A stretch of 64,000 bases of DNA. It comes from Glycine soja. Lineage: Eukaryota > Streptophyta > Magnoliopsida > Fabales > Fabaceae. The first letter of the stretch is position 1; every line of letters starts with the position of its first letter. The translations under genes and the position numbers were made by a program. Below the pieces are notes generated by a model. The model saw nothing but the letters and a program-made list of their open reading frames with translations. It ran no database searches and was not told where the DNA came from. Below, piece by piece: positions 23,141 to 33,600 of this stretch. The DNA is taken from positions 17,131,173 through 17,195,172 of the forward strand of contig NC_041011.1 in NCBI RefSeq assembly GCF_004193775.1, in the 5' to 3' direction.

Positions 23141-23194
23141 AAGCAACCTGGCTCGCCTGGGCGAGCTGGGCGGCAACCACCTCCCCTATTTTGC

Positions 23195-23202
23195 TATAAA
23201 TA
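23195..23202 (+). promoter_or_regulatory. TATA box of D's 5' LTR
   Basis: TATAAATA embedded in an inverted repeat CCCCTATTT...AAATAGGGG. The same arrangement is kept in the C LTRs, and the 3' LTR copy is at 41840-41847. It is the likely promoter for the genomic transcript, so the leader begins about 30 bases further on. Confidence 0.8.
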
Positions 23203-23405
23203 GGGGAGGAAGTGAAGAAGAAAAGGGTTCAGCCCCTTAGGCACTTCTCTCTCTTTCGAATTTGCTTGGAAAAATTGTTTCCGTGAAGAAAATCTAAGCC
23301 GAGGCGCTTCCGGAACGTTTCCGTAACGTTTTCCGTGAGGAATTTCGCAAAGATTTCAACCGTTCTTCGACGTTCTTCATTCGTTCTTCATCGTTCTTCG
23401 ATCTT

Positions 23406-23417
23406 CAACGGGTAAGT
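23406..23417 (+). promoter_or_regulatory. Conserved splice donor in the LTR leader
   Basis: CAACGG/GTAAGT with GT at 23412-23413. The same twelve bases are found in the L0 LTR (minus, near 1758), in the C LTRs and in D's 3' LTR (42057). It could join to acceptors at 25213, 27255, 30621 or 36204. Confidence 0.65.
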
Positions 23418-24348
23418 ACCTCGAACCAAGCTTTTCGATTCATTCTATGTGCCCGTAGTGGTCCACATTGTGTTTCGTGCATTTTTATTCTCATTTTGTT
23501 TACTTTTTATACCCCCTGTTGACGTGCTTAAGCCATTTTACTTAAGTCATTTCTCGCTTAACTTAAAAATAAAATAAATTTCCACCGAACGTTTGAATTG
23601 TATTATTCATTAACTTCGGTTAAAATAAATTCCGACCGTTCGGTCGTGCCGTAACCACGTTGGAAATCAAAAAGAGGTAAAAAATAATATAATAATCAAA
23701 AAGACATCTTTTAGTAAAATAAAGCGGAAAATCAAGTGGACGTTTTCTCTTTGGGATTTCTCATTCTTAATCGAATTGATTAATAACTAAAGTGAAACTA
23801 AAGGCTAAAATCAATTCGCCTAGTCAAGCTCGTCCATAAAAAATAGGCTTTTGAAGTTTGTCCTTTCATTTCCTCACTAAGTAAAATGGATCATTTTTAA
23901 GGTCCAACGCCTTAAAATGATCACCTCTTAAAGTAAAAAAGAATCACTTGATAAGAAAGAACTACGTAGGTCTGATTTTCTCATCCCAAATTGAGGAATA
24001 CGTAGGAGCAAAGGGAAACACCCTTGTCGACCACAAAAAGAGAAAATATAAAAAGGGTATAAAGGATATAAGAACATAAAAGGGAACATAAAAATCAAAG
24101 TCATGTTTGCACATTCGATTAAAGGCTGCCGTCCCTTAGGACGGACGTGTGGGGTGCTAATACCTTCCCCGTGCGTAAATACAACTCCCGAACCTTTCAC
24201 TAAAAAGTTCGTAGATCGCGTCTTTTCCGGTTTTTCCGACGTTTTCCTCAAATAAACGTTGGTGGCGACTCCGCGCGTATTCCTTTCGTGGAACACGCAT
24301 CCCGCGAGTCACGCGTCGCCCTCCCGCCGAAGGGTAGGTTGCGACAGT

Positions 24349-24366
24349 TGGCGACTCCACTAGGGA
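24349..24366 (+). other. Primer binding site of element D
   Basis: TGGCGACTCCACTAGGGA, two bases after the LTR. It differs from the sites in C and L0 by one base (A for G at position 14). Confidence 0.85.
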
Positions 24367-25218
24367 CTATTTTTTAGAGAGTTAGGCCATTTAATCTTGT
24401 GCAATGTTTTATCATGACTTTCTCCTTTGTTGGTTTCCCTTTATTTGTTTTATGTTCTTGTGTATATAAACTATTTGTTGCTTTTAGTGTGTTTTAGAAT
24501 GTATGCATGAGGTAAATATTTATTCATTTGATGCACACAAACACTAACACTATTTGCACACACTGTGAGTGAAAAAGGGCCCTATACCCGGGTTCATGGG
24601 AACATAAGGAGTGGAGGTGAATCTGTGATCATGCTAGGTCTCCGACTTGCTTGATTACAGTGAACCCTCATCTAGAGCTTTTCTCTTTGAAAACTTATTG
24701 TTGCTAGTAGTCCCTACTGCTGCAATATGTTCTTCGAAGGGGATGATACCTCTAGAAACCATCAAGAGAGATATAACTACCTTGGGGATTATTGCTAAAA
24801 GCCTAGTTAGTTCTCTCCCTTATAGGTCCCTTAAATAGGGGCACGAAGCAAACACGCTGCGTGCCATTTTTCACACTGCCATGCATGAGTATCATATACC
24901 CTTTTGCTTATGTTCGGTAAATATTGTCATACGGTGCACATTCCCGCATTGTGTCTTTTGCATAGGCATTGCATATGGGTTCTGTCTTGATCCCTACTGT
25001 AAACAAACCAACGGAGGGTCCGTGTCGCCTTCTTAAAAACGTGCGTTGGGGCATTTCGCTACCCCTAGACGTCGTATCTAAGAAGGGGACAAATTCCCCG
25101 GACCCCCGCATTCCTAGATTGCATCTGTGTCATATGCATTCCATCATGCATTCATCCATCCCACCCATGAGATATCGGAGTTTTGATTTGCACCAGCTTT
25201 TGTCTCACTTTAGTAAGC
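24367..25218 (+). mobile_element. Leader of element D
   Basis: Non-coding. It ends in a pyrimidine-rich acceptor CTTTTGTCTCACTTTAG at 25213, six bases before the ORF1 start codon. Short frames here are also present in L0's leader. Confidence 0.75.
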
Positions 25219-27084
25219 ATGGGAACAAATCAAACCGGCAAGAGGTTCTACCAAGTCAAGGTCAAAAGCCTAGATACCACCAGCATCAAGGAATTAGGGC
25301 GGTTGATGGAACCCCTCCAAATGCAAGCCTTCCGCAAGACTTACGAAAAGATCTTAGAGTTGACCATAGCAGAGGTGTCCATAGAAGCCATTGCATCACT
25401 TACCCAATACTACGACCAGCCTTTGAGGTGCTTCACATTCGCAGACTTCCAATTAGTACCAACCATTGAAGAATTTGAGGAAATTCTAGGATGTCCTCTC
25501 GGGGGAAAAAAACCATATCTTTCCTCCGGGTATCTCCCCTCTTTGAGCAGAATTGCAACTGTGGTCAAGGATTCAGCAAGAGGTTTGGACCGCATAAAAC
25601 AGACTCGGAACGGCATAGCGGGCCTACCACAGAAGTACCTAAAAGACAAGGCGAGGGGTATGGCCAATCAAGGAGACTGGGTCCCGTTTATGGATGTGTT
25701 AGCTTTGCTAATTTTTGGGGTCGTCCTCTTTCCAAACGTGGATGGTTTGGTAGACCTAGCAGCAATCGACGCTTTCCTTGCCTACCACCATAGCAAGGAA
25801 AGTCCGGTGGTAGCTGTCTTGGCAGATCTATTTGACACATTTGACCGAAGGTGCGAAAAGAGTAGCGCACGGATCATCTGTTGCTTACCCGCCCTCTGTG
25901 TTTGGTTGGTTTCGCACTTGTTCCGACAAGACACAAGACATCCATGTCCGCTCCTGAGCCATCGCTCGTGTACTGAAAAGAGGAGAATAGATTGGGACCA
26001 GCTCTTGGCCGGGATAGGAGGTAGAACAATCAGTTGGTTCCCCCGATGGAAGGAAGGAAAAGAAGGAGTCCTTTTCTCATGTGGAGGATACCCAAACATT
26101 CCGCTGGTAGGAACGAGGGGTTGTATTAACTACAATCTCGCGCTCGCTATAAGACAACTAGGGTACCCCATGAGGGGAGCACCGACGGAAGAAAGCATGT
26201 CTCCTTTCCTTGTGAGGGATCTCGGCGCACAAAGTTCCAAGACTATACAAAGAATCCATAAGGCATGGGAAACCCCGTTAAGGAAAGATCAAGAGCTTAG
26301 AGGCATTCGTAATGGCATCATTGGTGGGTACCACGAATGGCTGAAAGTTCGCATACGAGGTTTAGATTGGCTCGCCAAGTTAAAAGTCGTCAGCGAAGAG
26401 AATTTTGAAGCACCGGAAGAGGACGAAGAAGTCCAAGCTCTCAAAAGCGAGTTAGGAAAGGCAAAACTCGCCAAGGAGAAGTTCAAGTTGGCTGCTACAC
26501 ACGTTCGGAAGGAGTGTGCCGGGTTACGGGAAGAGAATGCAATTACCGCAAGAGCCCTTGAACAAGAGACCAAGAGAGCTCGCAAGGAAGAGTATGGCCG
26601 GAACAAATTTCGCGGAGCTCTATGGGGTAGCAATAGTGAACTCAAGTTGCGAAAGGAAGAAAGGGACCAGTCGCGAGCACATAGCATGGTTTTGAAAGAG
26701 GAGTTAGTTGCCTGTTCAAGGTCCAAAAGAAGCTTGTCTCAACGTTTATGCGAGACGGAGACCAACATGCTAGCTATCATCGCCAAGTACCAAGAAGAGT
26801 TAGGTCTAGCCGCGGCCCACGAGCATAGGATTGCGGACGAATATGCCCAAGTATACGCGGAAAAAGAGGCTAGAGGAAGGGTGATCGACTCTTTACACCA
26901 AGAGGCAACCATGTGGATGGATCGGTTTGCTCTTACCTTGAACGAGAGTCAAGAACTTCCCCGATTGTTAGCCAAGGCCAAGGCGATGGCAGACACCTAC
27001 TCCGCCCCCGAAGAGATTCATGGGCTTCTCGGCTATTGTCAGCATATGATAGACTTAATGGCCCACATAATTAGAAATCGTTAG
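25219..27084 (+). CDS. ORF1 of element D (DUF7745-like N-terminus, coiled-coil C-terminus)
   Basis: 621 codons, intact. The ATG at 25219 is chosen because the start MGTNQTGKRFYQVKVK matches C's ORF1 and directly follows a splice acceptor; the in-frame ATG at 25183 lies before that acceptor. Residues 1-280 form a globular region with SLTQYYDQPLRCFTFADFQ and EEILGCPLGG, the type databases label DUF7745 (from memory) and common in legume Ogre-like elements. Residues about 400-560 are Glu/Lys/Arg-rich with heptad-like spacing, a likely coiled coil. Its place ahead of gag matches the extra ORF of Ogre elements, whose role is unknown. No enzyme motif is seen. Confidence 0.88.
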   Translation: MGTNQTGKRFYQVKVKSLDTTSIKELGRLMEPLQMQAFRKTYEKILELTIAEVSIEAIASLTQYYDQPLRCFTFADFQLVPTIEEFEEILGCPLGGKKPYLSSGYLPSLSRIATVVKDSARGLDRIKQTRNGIAGLPQKYLKDKARGMANQGDWVPFMDVLALLIFGVVLFPNVDGLVDLAAIDAFLAYHHSKESPVVAVLADLFDTFDRRCEKSSARIICCLPALCVWLVSHLFRQDTRHPCPLLSHRSCTEKRRIDWDQLLAGIGGRTISWFPRWKEGKEGVLFSCGGYPNIPLVGTRGCINYNLALAIRQLGYPMRGAPTEESMSPFLVRDLGAQSSKTIQRIHKAWETPLRKDQELRGIRNGIIGGYHEWLKVRIRGLDWLAKLKVVSEENFEAPEEDEEVQALKSELGKAKLAKEKFKLAATHVRKECAGLREENAITARALEQETKRARKEEYGRNKFRGALWGSNSELKLRKEERDQSRAHSMVLKEELVACSRSKRSLSQRLCETETNMLAIIAKYQEELGLAAAHEHRIADEYAQVYAEKEARGRVIDSLHQEATMWMDRFALTLNESQELPRLLAKAKAMADTYSAPEEIHGLLGYCQHMIDLMAHIIRNR

Positions 27085-27254
27085 GAAACTTGTATGGTCT
27101 CTAAGACCTTGACTAGATACGACTTCCTTTTTGAAATAAAATGAGTTGGTCCCATGTTTCTACTCCAAAAAGCTTGTGCAAATCAAATCACTCCTACATT
27201 TCATCTCTAGCATGCATTTTCTTTCTTTACCCACTCCTCACGTTTGGTTTTTTA

Positions 27255-27256
27255 GG
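27255..27256 (+). promoter_or_regulatory. Putative splice acceptor before gag
   Basis: A pyrimidine-rich run ends GTTTGGTTTTTTAG/GG at 27255. The next ATG downstream is the gag start at 27321. C has TTATTTCTTTAG/GA in the same place and shares a CATAAC block after it. Confidence 0.5.
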
Positions 27257-27320
27257 GAAAAACACCATAACTAAACGCGCCGCAAGGGATCCCTATCGCA
27301 CCAGATCCAAATCTAGAACG

Positions 27321-30300
27321 ATGGGTGATCAAGAGGAGACACAGGAACAGATGAAAGCCGACATGTCGGCTCTGAAAGAACAAATGGCCTCCATGATGGA
27401 GGCCATGTTAGGTATGAAGCAGCTCATAGAGAAGAACGCGGCCACTGCCGCCGCTGTCAGTTCGGCTGCCGAAGCAGACCCGACTATCTTGGCAACTACG
27501 CACCATCCTCCCTCAAACGTAGTAGGACGGGGAAGGGACACACTGGGGCACGATGGCAACCCTCACCTGGGATACAACCGAGCGGCTTACCCTTATGGAT
27601 TGCCGCCCAACTATTCACCACCCGTCTTGCAAGAAGATGCGGGCCACATTGCTTCTCCCGTCCATGAAAGAGAGCCTCCTCAGCAGCCCGACGAAGTCCA
27701 CAAAGACCCTCAAGATTATGCTCGGAGGGATGTCGAGTTCTATCCCCCGATCCCCGAAGGGCCGGCACCAGGCACGTTGCCTCAACCCAACATCGCAGCA
27801 TCGCCAATAGTTTTGTCCATGGAAGGGCCGCCCCCGGCAACTGAAGAAAGGAGGAAGCTCGATCTCCTTGAGGAAAGATTGAGGGCTGTGGAAGGATTTG
27901 GGGACTACCCGTTTGCAGACATGACGGATCTTTGCTTAGTACCCGATGTTTTTATTCCCCCGAAGTTCAAAGTGCCGGACTTCGACAAGTATAAAGGGAC
28001 GACTTGTCCCAAAAACCATCTCAAAATGTACTGCCGTAAGATGGGCGCCCATTCTAAAGATGAAAAGCTGTTGATACACTTCTTTCAGGATAGCCTGGCC
28101 GGAGCTGCGGTAGTATGGTACACTAATTTGGAAGCTTCCCGTATTCGTACTTGGAAGGATCTGATTACCGCCTTCCTAAGGCAATATCAGTACAATTCTG
28201 ATATGGCTCCTGACCGTACTCAACTGCAGAATATGTTCAAGAAAGAGGGTGAAACCTTTAAAGAATATGCGCAGCGATGGAGGGATTTGGCGGCACAAGT
28301 AGCTCCTCCCATGGTTGAGAGAGAGATGATCACCATGATGGTAGACACTCTGCCAGTGTTCTACTATGAGAAGCTAGTGGGTTACATGCCGTCCAGCTTT
28401 GCGGATCTGGTGTTTGCCGGGGAAAGAATCGAGGTTGGATTGAAGAGAGGAAAGTTTGATTACGTTTCCTCCACAAACGTGAATGCCAAAAGAATCGGGG
28501 CGACAGGGGCAAAAAGGAAAGAAGGAGATGCCCATGCCGTCTCTTCAACACCCGCGTGGGTCAAACCCCAGCAAACACCTCATGGTACCCATCAGTACGC
28601 GCAACATCACCCAAGCTTCTCGGCTCATGCGGGGAACGCCTCTAGTTCAACACCCGTGCAGCCTAAGGCACCCACCCAGAGGGAAGCTCCCCAAGTTCCA
28701 ACTCCGAACACGACTCGACCGGCCGGTAATTCCAACACGACAAGGAACTTCCCTCCGAGGCCATTGCCGGAATTCACCCCGCTCCCAATGACGTACGAAG
28801 ATCTTCTACCATCCCTCATCGCCAATCATTTGGCCGTGGTAACTCCCGGAAGGGTCCTCGAACCCCCTTTCCCGAAGTGGTATGACCCTAATGCAACTTG
28901 CAAGTACCATGGGGGTGTCCCGGGGCATTCCGTCGAAAAATGCTTGGCCCTTAAATACAAGGTCCAACATTTAATGGATGCCGGATGGCTGACTTTCCAA
29001 GAGGATCGGCCCAATGTGAGGACCAACCCGCTCGCCAATCATGGAGGGGGAGCAGTTAATGCAGTTGAATCCGATAGGCCCCACAGGTCTAAACCTTTAA
29101 GAGATGTGGCAACCCCTAGGAGGTTTATCTTTGAGGCCCTACAAAAGGGAGGTGTAATTCCCCATAGTGGGTGTAAGGAGGATTCCTGTCTGCTACATTC
29201 CGGCGAGATGCATGACATGGAGACGTGTTTGGAAGTAGAGGAATTGTTACAGCGGATGATAGACCAAGGTCGACTAGAAGTCGGCATTGAAGGAAAAGAA
29301 GAGCAGCATATATGCATGCAATCTACAGAGGGGAGCGGTGTTGCGAAGCCCAAACCCTTGGTGATATACTTCACTAAAAGTGCAGCCTCGCAAAAGCCCG
29401 GGCACCCCTTAATGGCCAAACCTGTTCCTTTCCCATGTCAAAATAGTCACGCGGTCCCGTGGAGATATACACCTCCGGGGAAGAAGGAAGAAGAAATCCC
29501 CGCCGAGGGGAGAGGGCATAATAAGGCTTTACACGTGTCAGTTAAGTGTATGGACCATATCGTAGCCAAGGTACTCATCGATAATGGTTCCAGTTTAAAC
29601 GTGATGCCTAAGAGCACTTTGGAGAAGTTACCATTCAATGTTTCCCACTTAAAACCAAGTTCAATGGTGGTTCGGGCCTTCGACGGCACTCGCCGAGAGG
29701 TTAGGGGAGAGATCGATCTCCCAGTACAAATAGGCCCTCACACCTGTCAAGTCACCTTCCAAATAATGGATATTAACCCCCCCTACAGCTGCCTGTTAGG
29801 GCGCCCGTGGATCCACTCAGTAGGAGTCGTGCCGTCTACGCTCCACCAAAAGCTGAAATTCGTAGTGGAGGGGCACTTGGTCATCGTGTCAGGCGAGGAA
29901 GATATCTTGGTAAGCTGCCCATCCTCCATGCCTTATGTGGAAGCCGCAGAAGAATCGTTAGAAACTGCTTTCCAGTCTTTTGAGGTGGTCAGCATTTCCT
30001 CCGTGGACTCCCTCTTTGGGCAACCTTGTCTGTCCGATGCAGCGGTAATGATGGCCCGAGTTATGTTTGGGAACGGTTTTGAACCCGGGATGGGTTTAGG
30101 AAAAAACAACGGCGGCATAACTAGCCTGATAAATACTCAAGGAAATCGTGGGAAGTATGGTTTAGGCTATAAGCCCACTCAGGCAGACATGAAAAGAAGC
30201 ATTGCGGGAAGGAAGAACAATGGTCAAAGTTCGCGTTGGAGACAAGAAGGTGAAGGAAGCCCGCCCTGCCACATAAGTAGAAGCTTTATAAGTGCGGGTT

Positions 30301-30446
30301 CGGGAGACAAAGGTCAAGCGTTCGCGATATGCGAAGATGATATTCCGAGTACTTTGGATTTGGTACGACCATGCTCTCCTGATTTCCAGCTGGGAAATTG
30401 GCGAGTGGAGGAACGCCCCGGCATTTACGCAACAAGCATAATGTAA
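27321..30446 (+). CDS. Gag-protease polyprotein of element D with C-terminal G-patch
   Basis: About 1041 codons from ATG 27321 (MGDQEETQEQMKADMSALKE, as in C); an in-frame ATG at 27141 lies before the presumed acceptor. Residues 217-380 are the retrotransposon gag core (FDKYKGTTC, FFQDSLAGAAVVWYTNLE, YAQRWRDLAAQ). CX2HX5HX4C at about residue 527 is a knuckle-like motif. The aspartic protease has its active site at IDNGSSLN (D754), with CLLGRPWIH as the flap-side element. Residues 915-955 (NGFEPGMGLGK...KYGLGY) form a G-patch. Compared with C about 160 codons between gag and protease are missing, in frame, near 29475. The frame ends in TAA inside the putative intron. Confidence 0.92.
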   Translation: MGDQEETQEQMKADMSALKEQMASMMEAMLGMKQLIEKNAATAAAVSSAAEADPTILATTHHPPSNVVGRGRDTLGHDGNPHLGYNRAAYPYGLPPNYSPPVLQEDAGHIASPVHEREPPQQPDEVHKDPQDYARRDVEFYPPIPEGPAPGTLPQPNIAASPIVLSMEGPPPATEERRKLDLLEERLRAVEGFGDYPFADMTDLCLVPDVFIPPKFKVPDFDKYKGTTCPKNHLKMYCRKMGAHSKDEKLLIHFFQDSLAGAAVVWYTNLEASRIRTWKDLITAFLRQYQYNSDMAPDRTQLQNMFKKEGETFKEYAQRWRDLAAQVAPPMVEREMITMMVDTLPVFYYEKLVGYMPSSFADLVFAGERIEVGLKRGKFDYVSSTNVNAKRIGATGAKRKEGDAHAVSSTPAWVKPQQTPHGTHQYAQHHPSFSAHAGNASSSTPVQPKAPTQREAPQVPTPNTTRPAGNSNTTRNFPPRPLPEFTPLPMTYEDLLPSLIANHLAVVTPGRVLEPPFPKWYDPNATCKYHGGVPGHSVEKCLALKYKVQHLMDAGWLTFQEDRPNVRTNPLANHGGGAVNAVESDRPHRSKPLRDVATPRRFIFEALQKGGVIPHSGCKEDSCLLHSGEMHDMETCLEVEELLQRMIDQGRLEVGIEGKEEQHICMQSTEGSGVAKPKPLVIYFTKSAASQKPGHPLMAKPVPFPCQNSHAVPWRYTPPGKKEEEIPAEGRGHNKALHVSVKCMDHIVAKVLIDNGSSLNVMPKSTLEKLPFNVSHLKPSSMVVRAFDGTRREVRGEIDLPVQIGPHTCQVTFQIMDINPPYSCLLGRPWIHSVGVVPSTLHQKLKFVVEGHLVIVSGEEDILVSCPSSMPYVEAAEESLETAFQSFEVVSISSVDSLFGQPCLSDAAVMMARVMFGNGFEPGMGLGKNNGGITSLINTQGNRGKYGLGYKPTQADMKRSIAGRKNNGQSSRWRQEGEGSPPCHISRSFISAGSGDKGQAFAICEDDIPSTLDLVRPCSPDFQLGNWRVEERPGIYATSIM

Positions 30447-30621
30447 ACCTTTACGGTTTTAAAAAGCTCTATAGTTGGGCCTAGGCTTTAGAGTTTTCAT
30501 TTTGTTAAGGCTTTGTGTCTTTTGTTTTTGAATTTATAATACAAGGATCTTTCTTCATCTGTTCCTGGTCTCTACCCATTCTCATTCATTTGCATGTTTA
30601 CTTCTTTTTCTAAAACGGCAG
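30443..30621 (+). other. Putative 179-nt intron between protease and reverse transcriptase
   Basis: The donor AAT/GTAAAC removes the gag-protease stop codon. The acceptor CTTCTTTTTCTAAAACGGCAG ends at 30621. The exon phase (two bases left, one base right) keeps the pol frame open. C has donor AAT/GTAATT and acceptor TTGGTATAG with the same phase (48105 to 47954, minus). Ogre elements are known to splice an intron here. Confidence 0.8.
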
Positions 30622-33600
30622 ATTCGATGACGAGTCCCCCGAAGGTACTAATACCTGGGACCCGTCTATCAACTTCGAGCAAGAAATGAATCAAACGGAA
30701 GATGAAGGAGATAAGGATGTGGGACTTCCTTCGGAACTAGAAAGAATGGTCGCCCATGAGGACCAAGAAATGGGGCCTCATCAAGAAGAAACAGAGCTAG
30801 TAGACTTAGGAATTGGCAGTGGAAAGAGGGAAGTAAAGATAGGTACAGGCATTACCGCACCTATCCGTGAAGAATTAATAATCCTGCTAAAAGACTACCA
30901 AGACATCTTTGCTTGGTCATACCAAGATATGCCCGGTTTGAGTTCTGACATTGTGCAGCACCGATTACCTCTAAATCCCGGGTGTTCCCCGGTAAAACAA
31001 AAATTGAGGAGGATGAAGCCCGAAACATCCTTGAAGATAAAAGAAGAAGTGAAGAAGCAATTTGACGCTGGATTTCTGGCCGTCGCTCGGTATCCAGAAT
31101 GGGTTGCCAACATCGTACCAGTTCCTAAAAAAGATGGGAAAGTACGAATGTGTGTAGATTATCGGGACCTGAATCGGGCCAGTCCCAAGGACAATTTTCC
31201 TTTACCACACATCGATATCCTCGTAGATAACACGGCCAATTTCGCTTTATTTTCCTTCATGGACGGTTTCTCTGGTTACAATCAGATAAAGATGGCGCCC
31301 GAGGATATGGAAAAGACTACTTTCGTCACCCTGTGGGGAACGTTCTGTTACAAGGTGATGTCCTTTGGACTCAAGAATGTCGGGGCAACTTATCAACGGG
31401 CCATGGTAGCTTTGTTCCATGATATGATGCATCAAGAGATCGAGGTCTACGTGGACGACATAATTGCTAAATCTAAATCTGAGGAAGAACACCTTGTCAA
31501 CCTGCGGAAGTTGTTCGAAAGGCTTAAGAAATATCAATTAAGGTTGAACCCCGCTAAGTGTACCTTTGGGGTCAAATCAGGGAAATTGCTTGGTTTCGTT
31601 GTAAGCCAGAAAGGGATAGAGGTAGACCCCGAAAAAGTGAAGGCTATCCTTGAGATGCCGGAACCCCGTACAGAGAGGCAAGTCCGAGGTTTCCTGGGGC
31701 GTTTGAATTATATTGCCAGATTCATATCGCAGCTCACCGCCATTTGTGAGCCGTTGTTTAAACTCTTGCGCAAAAACCAAACTGATCGGTGGAATGAGGA
31801 TTGCCAAGAGGCTTTTGGAAGGATCAAAAAGTGCCTAATGAATCCTCCCGTGCTTATGCCACCAGTACCTGGAAGGCCTCTCATTTTGTACATGACAGTC
31901 TTGGACGAATCAATGGGGTGTATGCTGGGGCAACATGACGAATCCGGGAAGAAAGAGCGCGCTGTTTACTACCTAAGTAAGAAGTTCACGACCTGTGAGA
32001 TGAATTACTCCTTGCTCGAAAGAACGTGTTGTGCTTTAGTATGGGCGTCCCATCGCTTAAGGCAGTACATGCTGAGCCATACTACCTGGTTGATATCCAA
32101 AATGGACCCGGTTAAGTACATCTTTGAAAAGCCAGCTCTCACAGGACGAATCGCCTGGTGGCAAGTCTTGCTATCTGAGTTTGATATAGTCTACGTCACC
32201 CAAAAGGCGATAAAAGGAAGCGCTTTGGCAGATTATTTGGCTCAACAGCCTCTTAACGACTACCAGCCCATGCATCCGGAATTCCCGGATGAGGACATCA
32301 TGGCCTTGTTCGAGGAAAAGTTGGACGAAGATCGGGACAAATGGACTGTATGGTTTGACGGAGCGTCAAACATTCTAGGTCATGGCGTTGGGGCAGTGTT
32401 GGTCTCTCCGGACAATCAATGTGTACCTTTCATAGCCAGGCTAGGATTCGACTGCACCAACAACATGGCCGAATATGAAGCATGTGCCCTAGCCGTCCAG
32501 GCAGCAATTGACTCCAATGTCAAACTACTCAAGGTGTACGGCGACTCGGCATTGGTAATCCATCAGCTGAGAGGGGAATGGGAAACTAGAGATCCCAAGC
32601 TGATACCCTACAAAGCCTATATCAAGGAATTGGCTAAGACCTTCGATGAGATCTCCTTCCATTATGTTCCCCGCGAGGAAAATCAAATGGCGGATGCACT
32701 TGCTACGTTGGCATCTATGTTCCAGCTAACACCGCACGGGGACCTACCCTACATTGAATTTCAGTGTCGTGGCAAACCCGCACATTGTTGCCAAGTGGAA
32801 GAGGAACGGGACGGAAAGCCTTGGTATTACGACATCAAGCGGTATGTCGTAAGCAAAGAATACCCGCCAGAGATCGCCGACAACGATAAAAGGACATTGA
32901 GGAGGTTGGCAGCCAGTTTCTTCCTGAGCGGAGGCACACTGTATAAGAGAAATCACAACATGACACTCCTGCGATGTGTGGATGCCAAGGAGGCAAATCA
33001 CATGATCGAGGAAGTCCATGAGGGCTCGTTTGGAACGCACGCCAACGGGCATGCTATGGCCAGGAAGATCTTAAGAGCAGGTTATTACTGGCTTACCATG
33101 GAAAGTGATTGTTGTGTCCATGTGAGGAAGTGCCACAAATGTCAAGCATTCGCGGATAATGTCAATGCCCCACCGCATCCCCTGAATGTCATGTCCGCCC
33201 CTTGGCCTTTCTCCATGTGGGGAATAGATGTCATCGGGGCCATTGAGCCCAAGGCCTCGAATGGTCATCGCTTCATCCTCGTAGCAATAGATTATTTCAC
33301 CAAGTGGGTCGAGGCGGCTTCATATACTAATGTCACGAGGAATGTGGTGGTCAGGTTCATTAAGAAGGAGATCATCTGCCGATATGGTTTGCCAAGAAAG
33401 ATTATCACGGACAACGGCACCAACCTGAATAACAAGATGATGGGGGAAATGTGCGAGGAGTTTAAAATCCAGCATCACAATTCCACACCCTACCGGCCAA
33501 AGATGAATGGAGCCGTGGAAGCAGCCAATAAGAATATCAAAAAGATTATCCAAAAGATGACCGTGTCATACAAGGATTGGCACGAGATGCTCCCATTCGC

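Larger units (their letters stand above)
22696..24346 (+). repeat. 5' LTR of element D
   Basis: 1651 bp, TGTCATACCC to TTGCGACA. U3 holds about eight TTCCGTAA-type motifs (22840-23020), a 27-bp hairpin (23114-23140), one GCTCGCCTGGGCGAGC unit (23151-23166) and a TATA box TATAAATA at 23195-23202. A splice donor GTAAGT at 23412 lies about 190 bases downstream of the expected transcription start. Confidence 0.96.

Noticed and set aside
22705..24360. LTR frames (for example 22705-22980, 23928-24296) and their counterparts at 523-774, 2505-2786, 41331-41606, 42573-43023 and 54475-54763
   Set aside because: They recur because the LTRs are homologous. They carry no domain, lie across the promoter or leader, and are broken in related LTRs.
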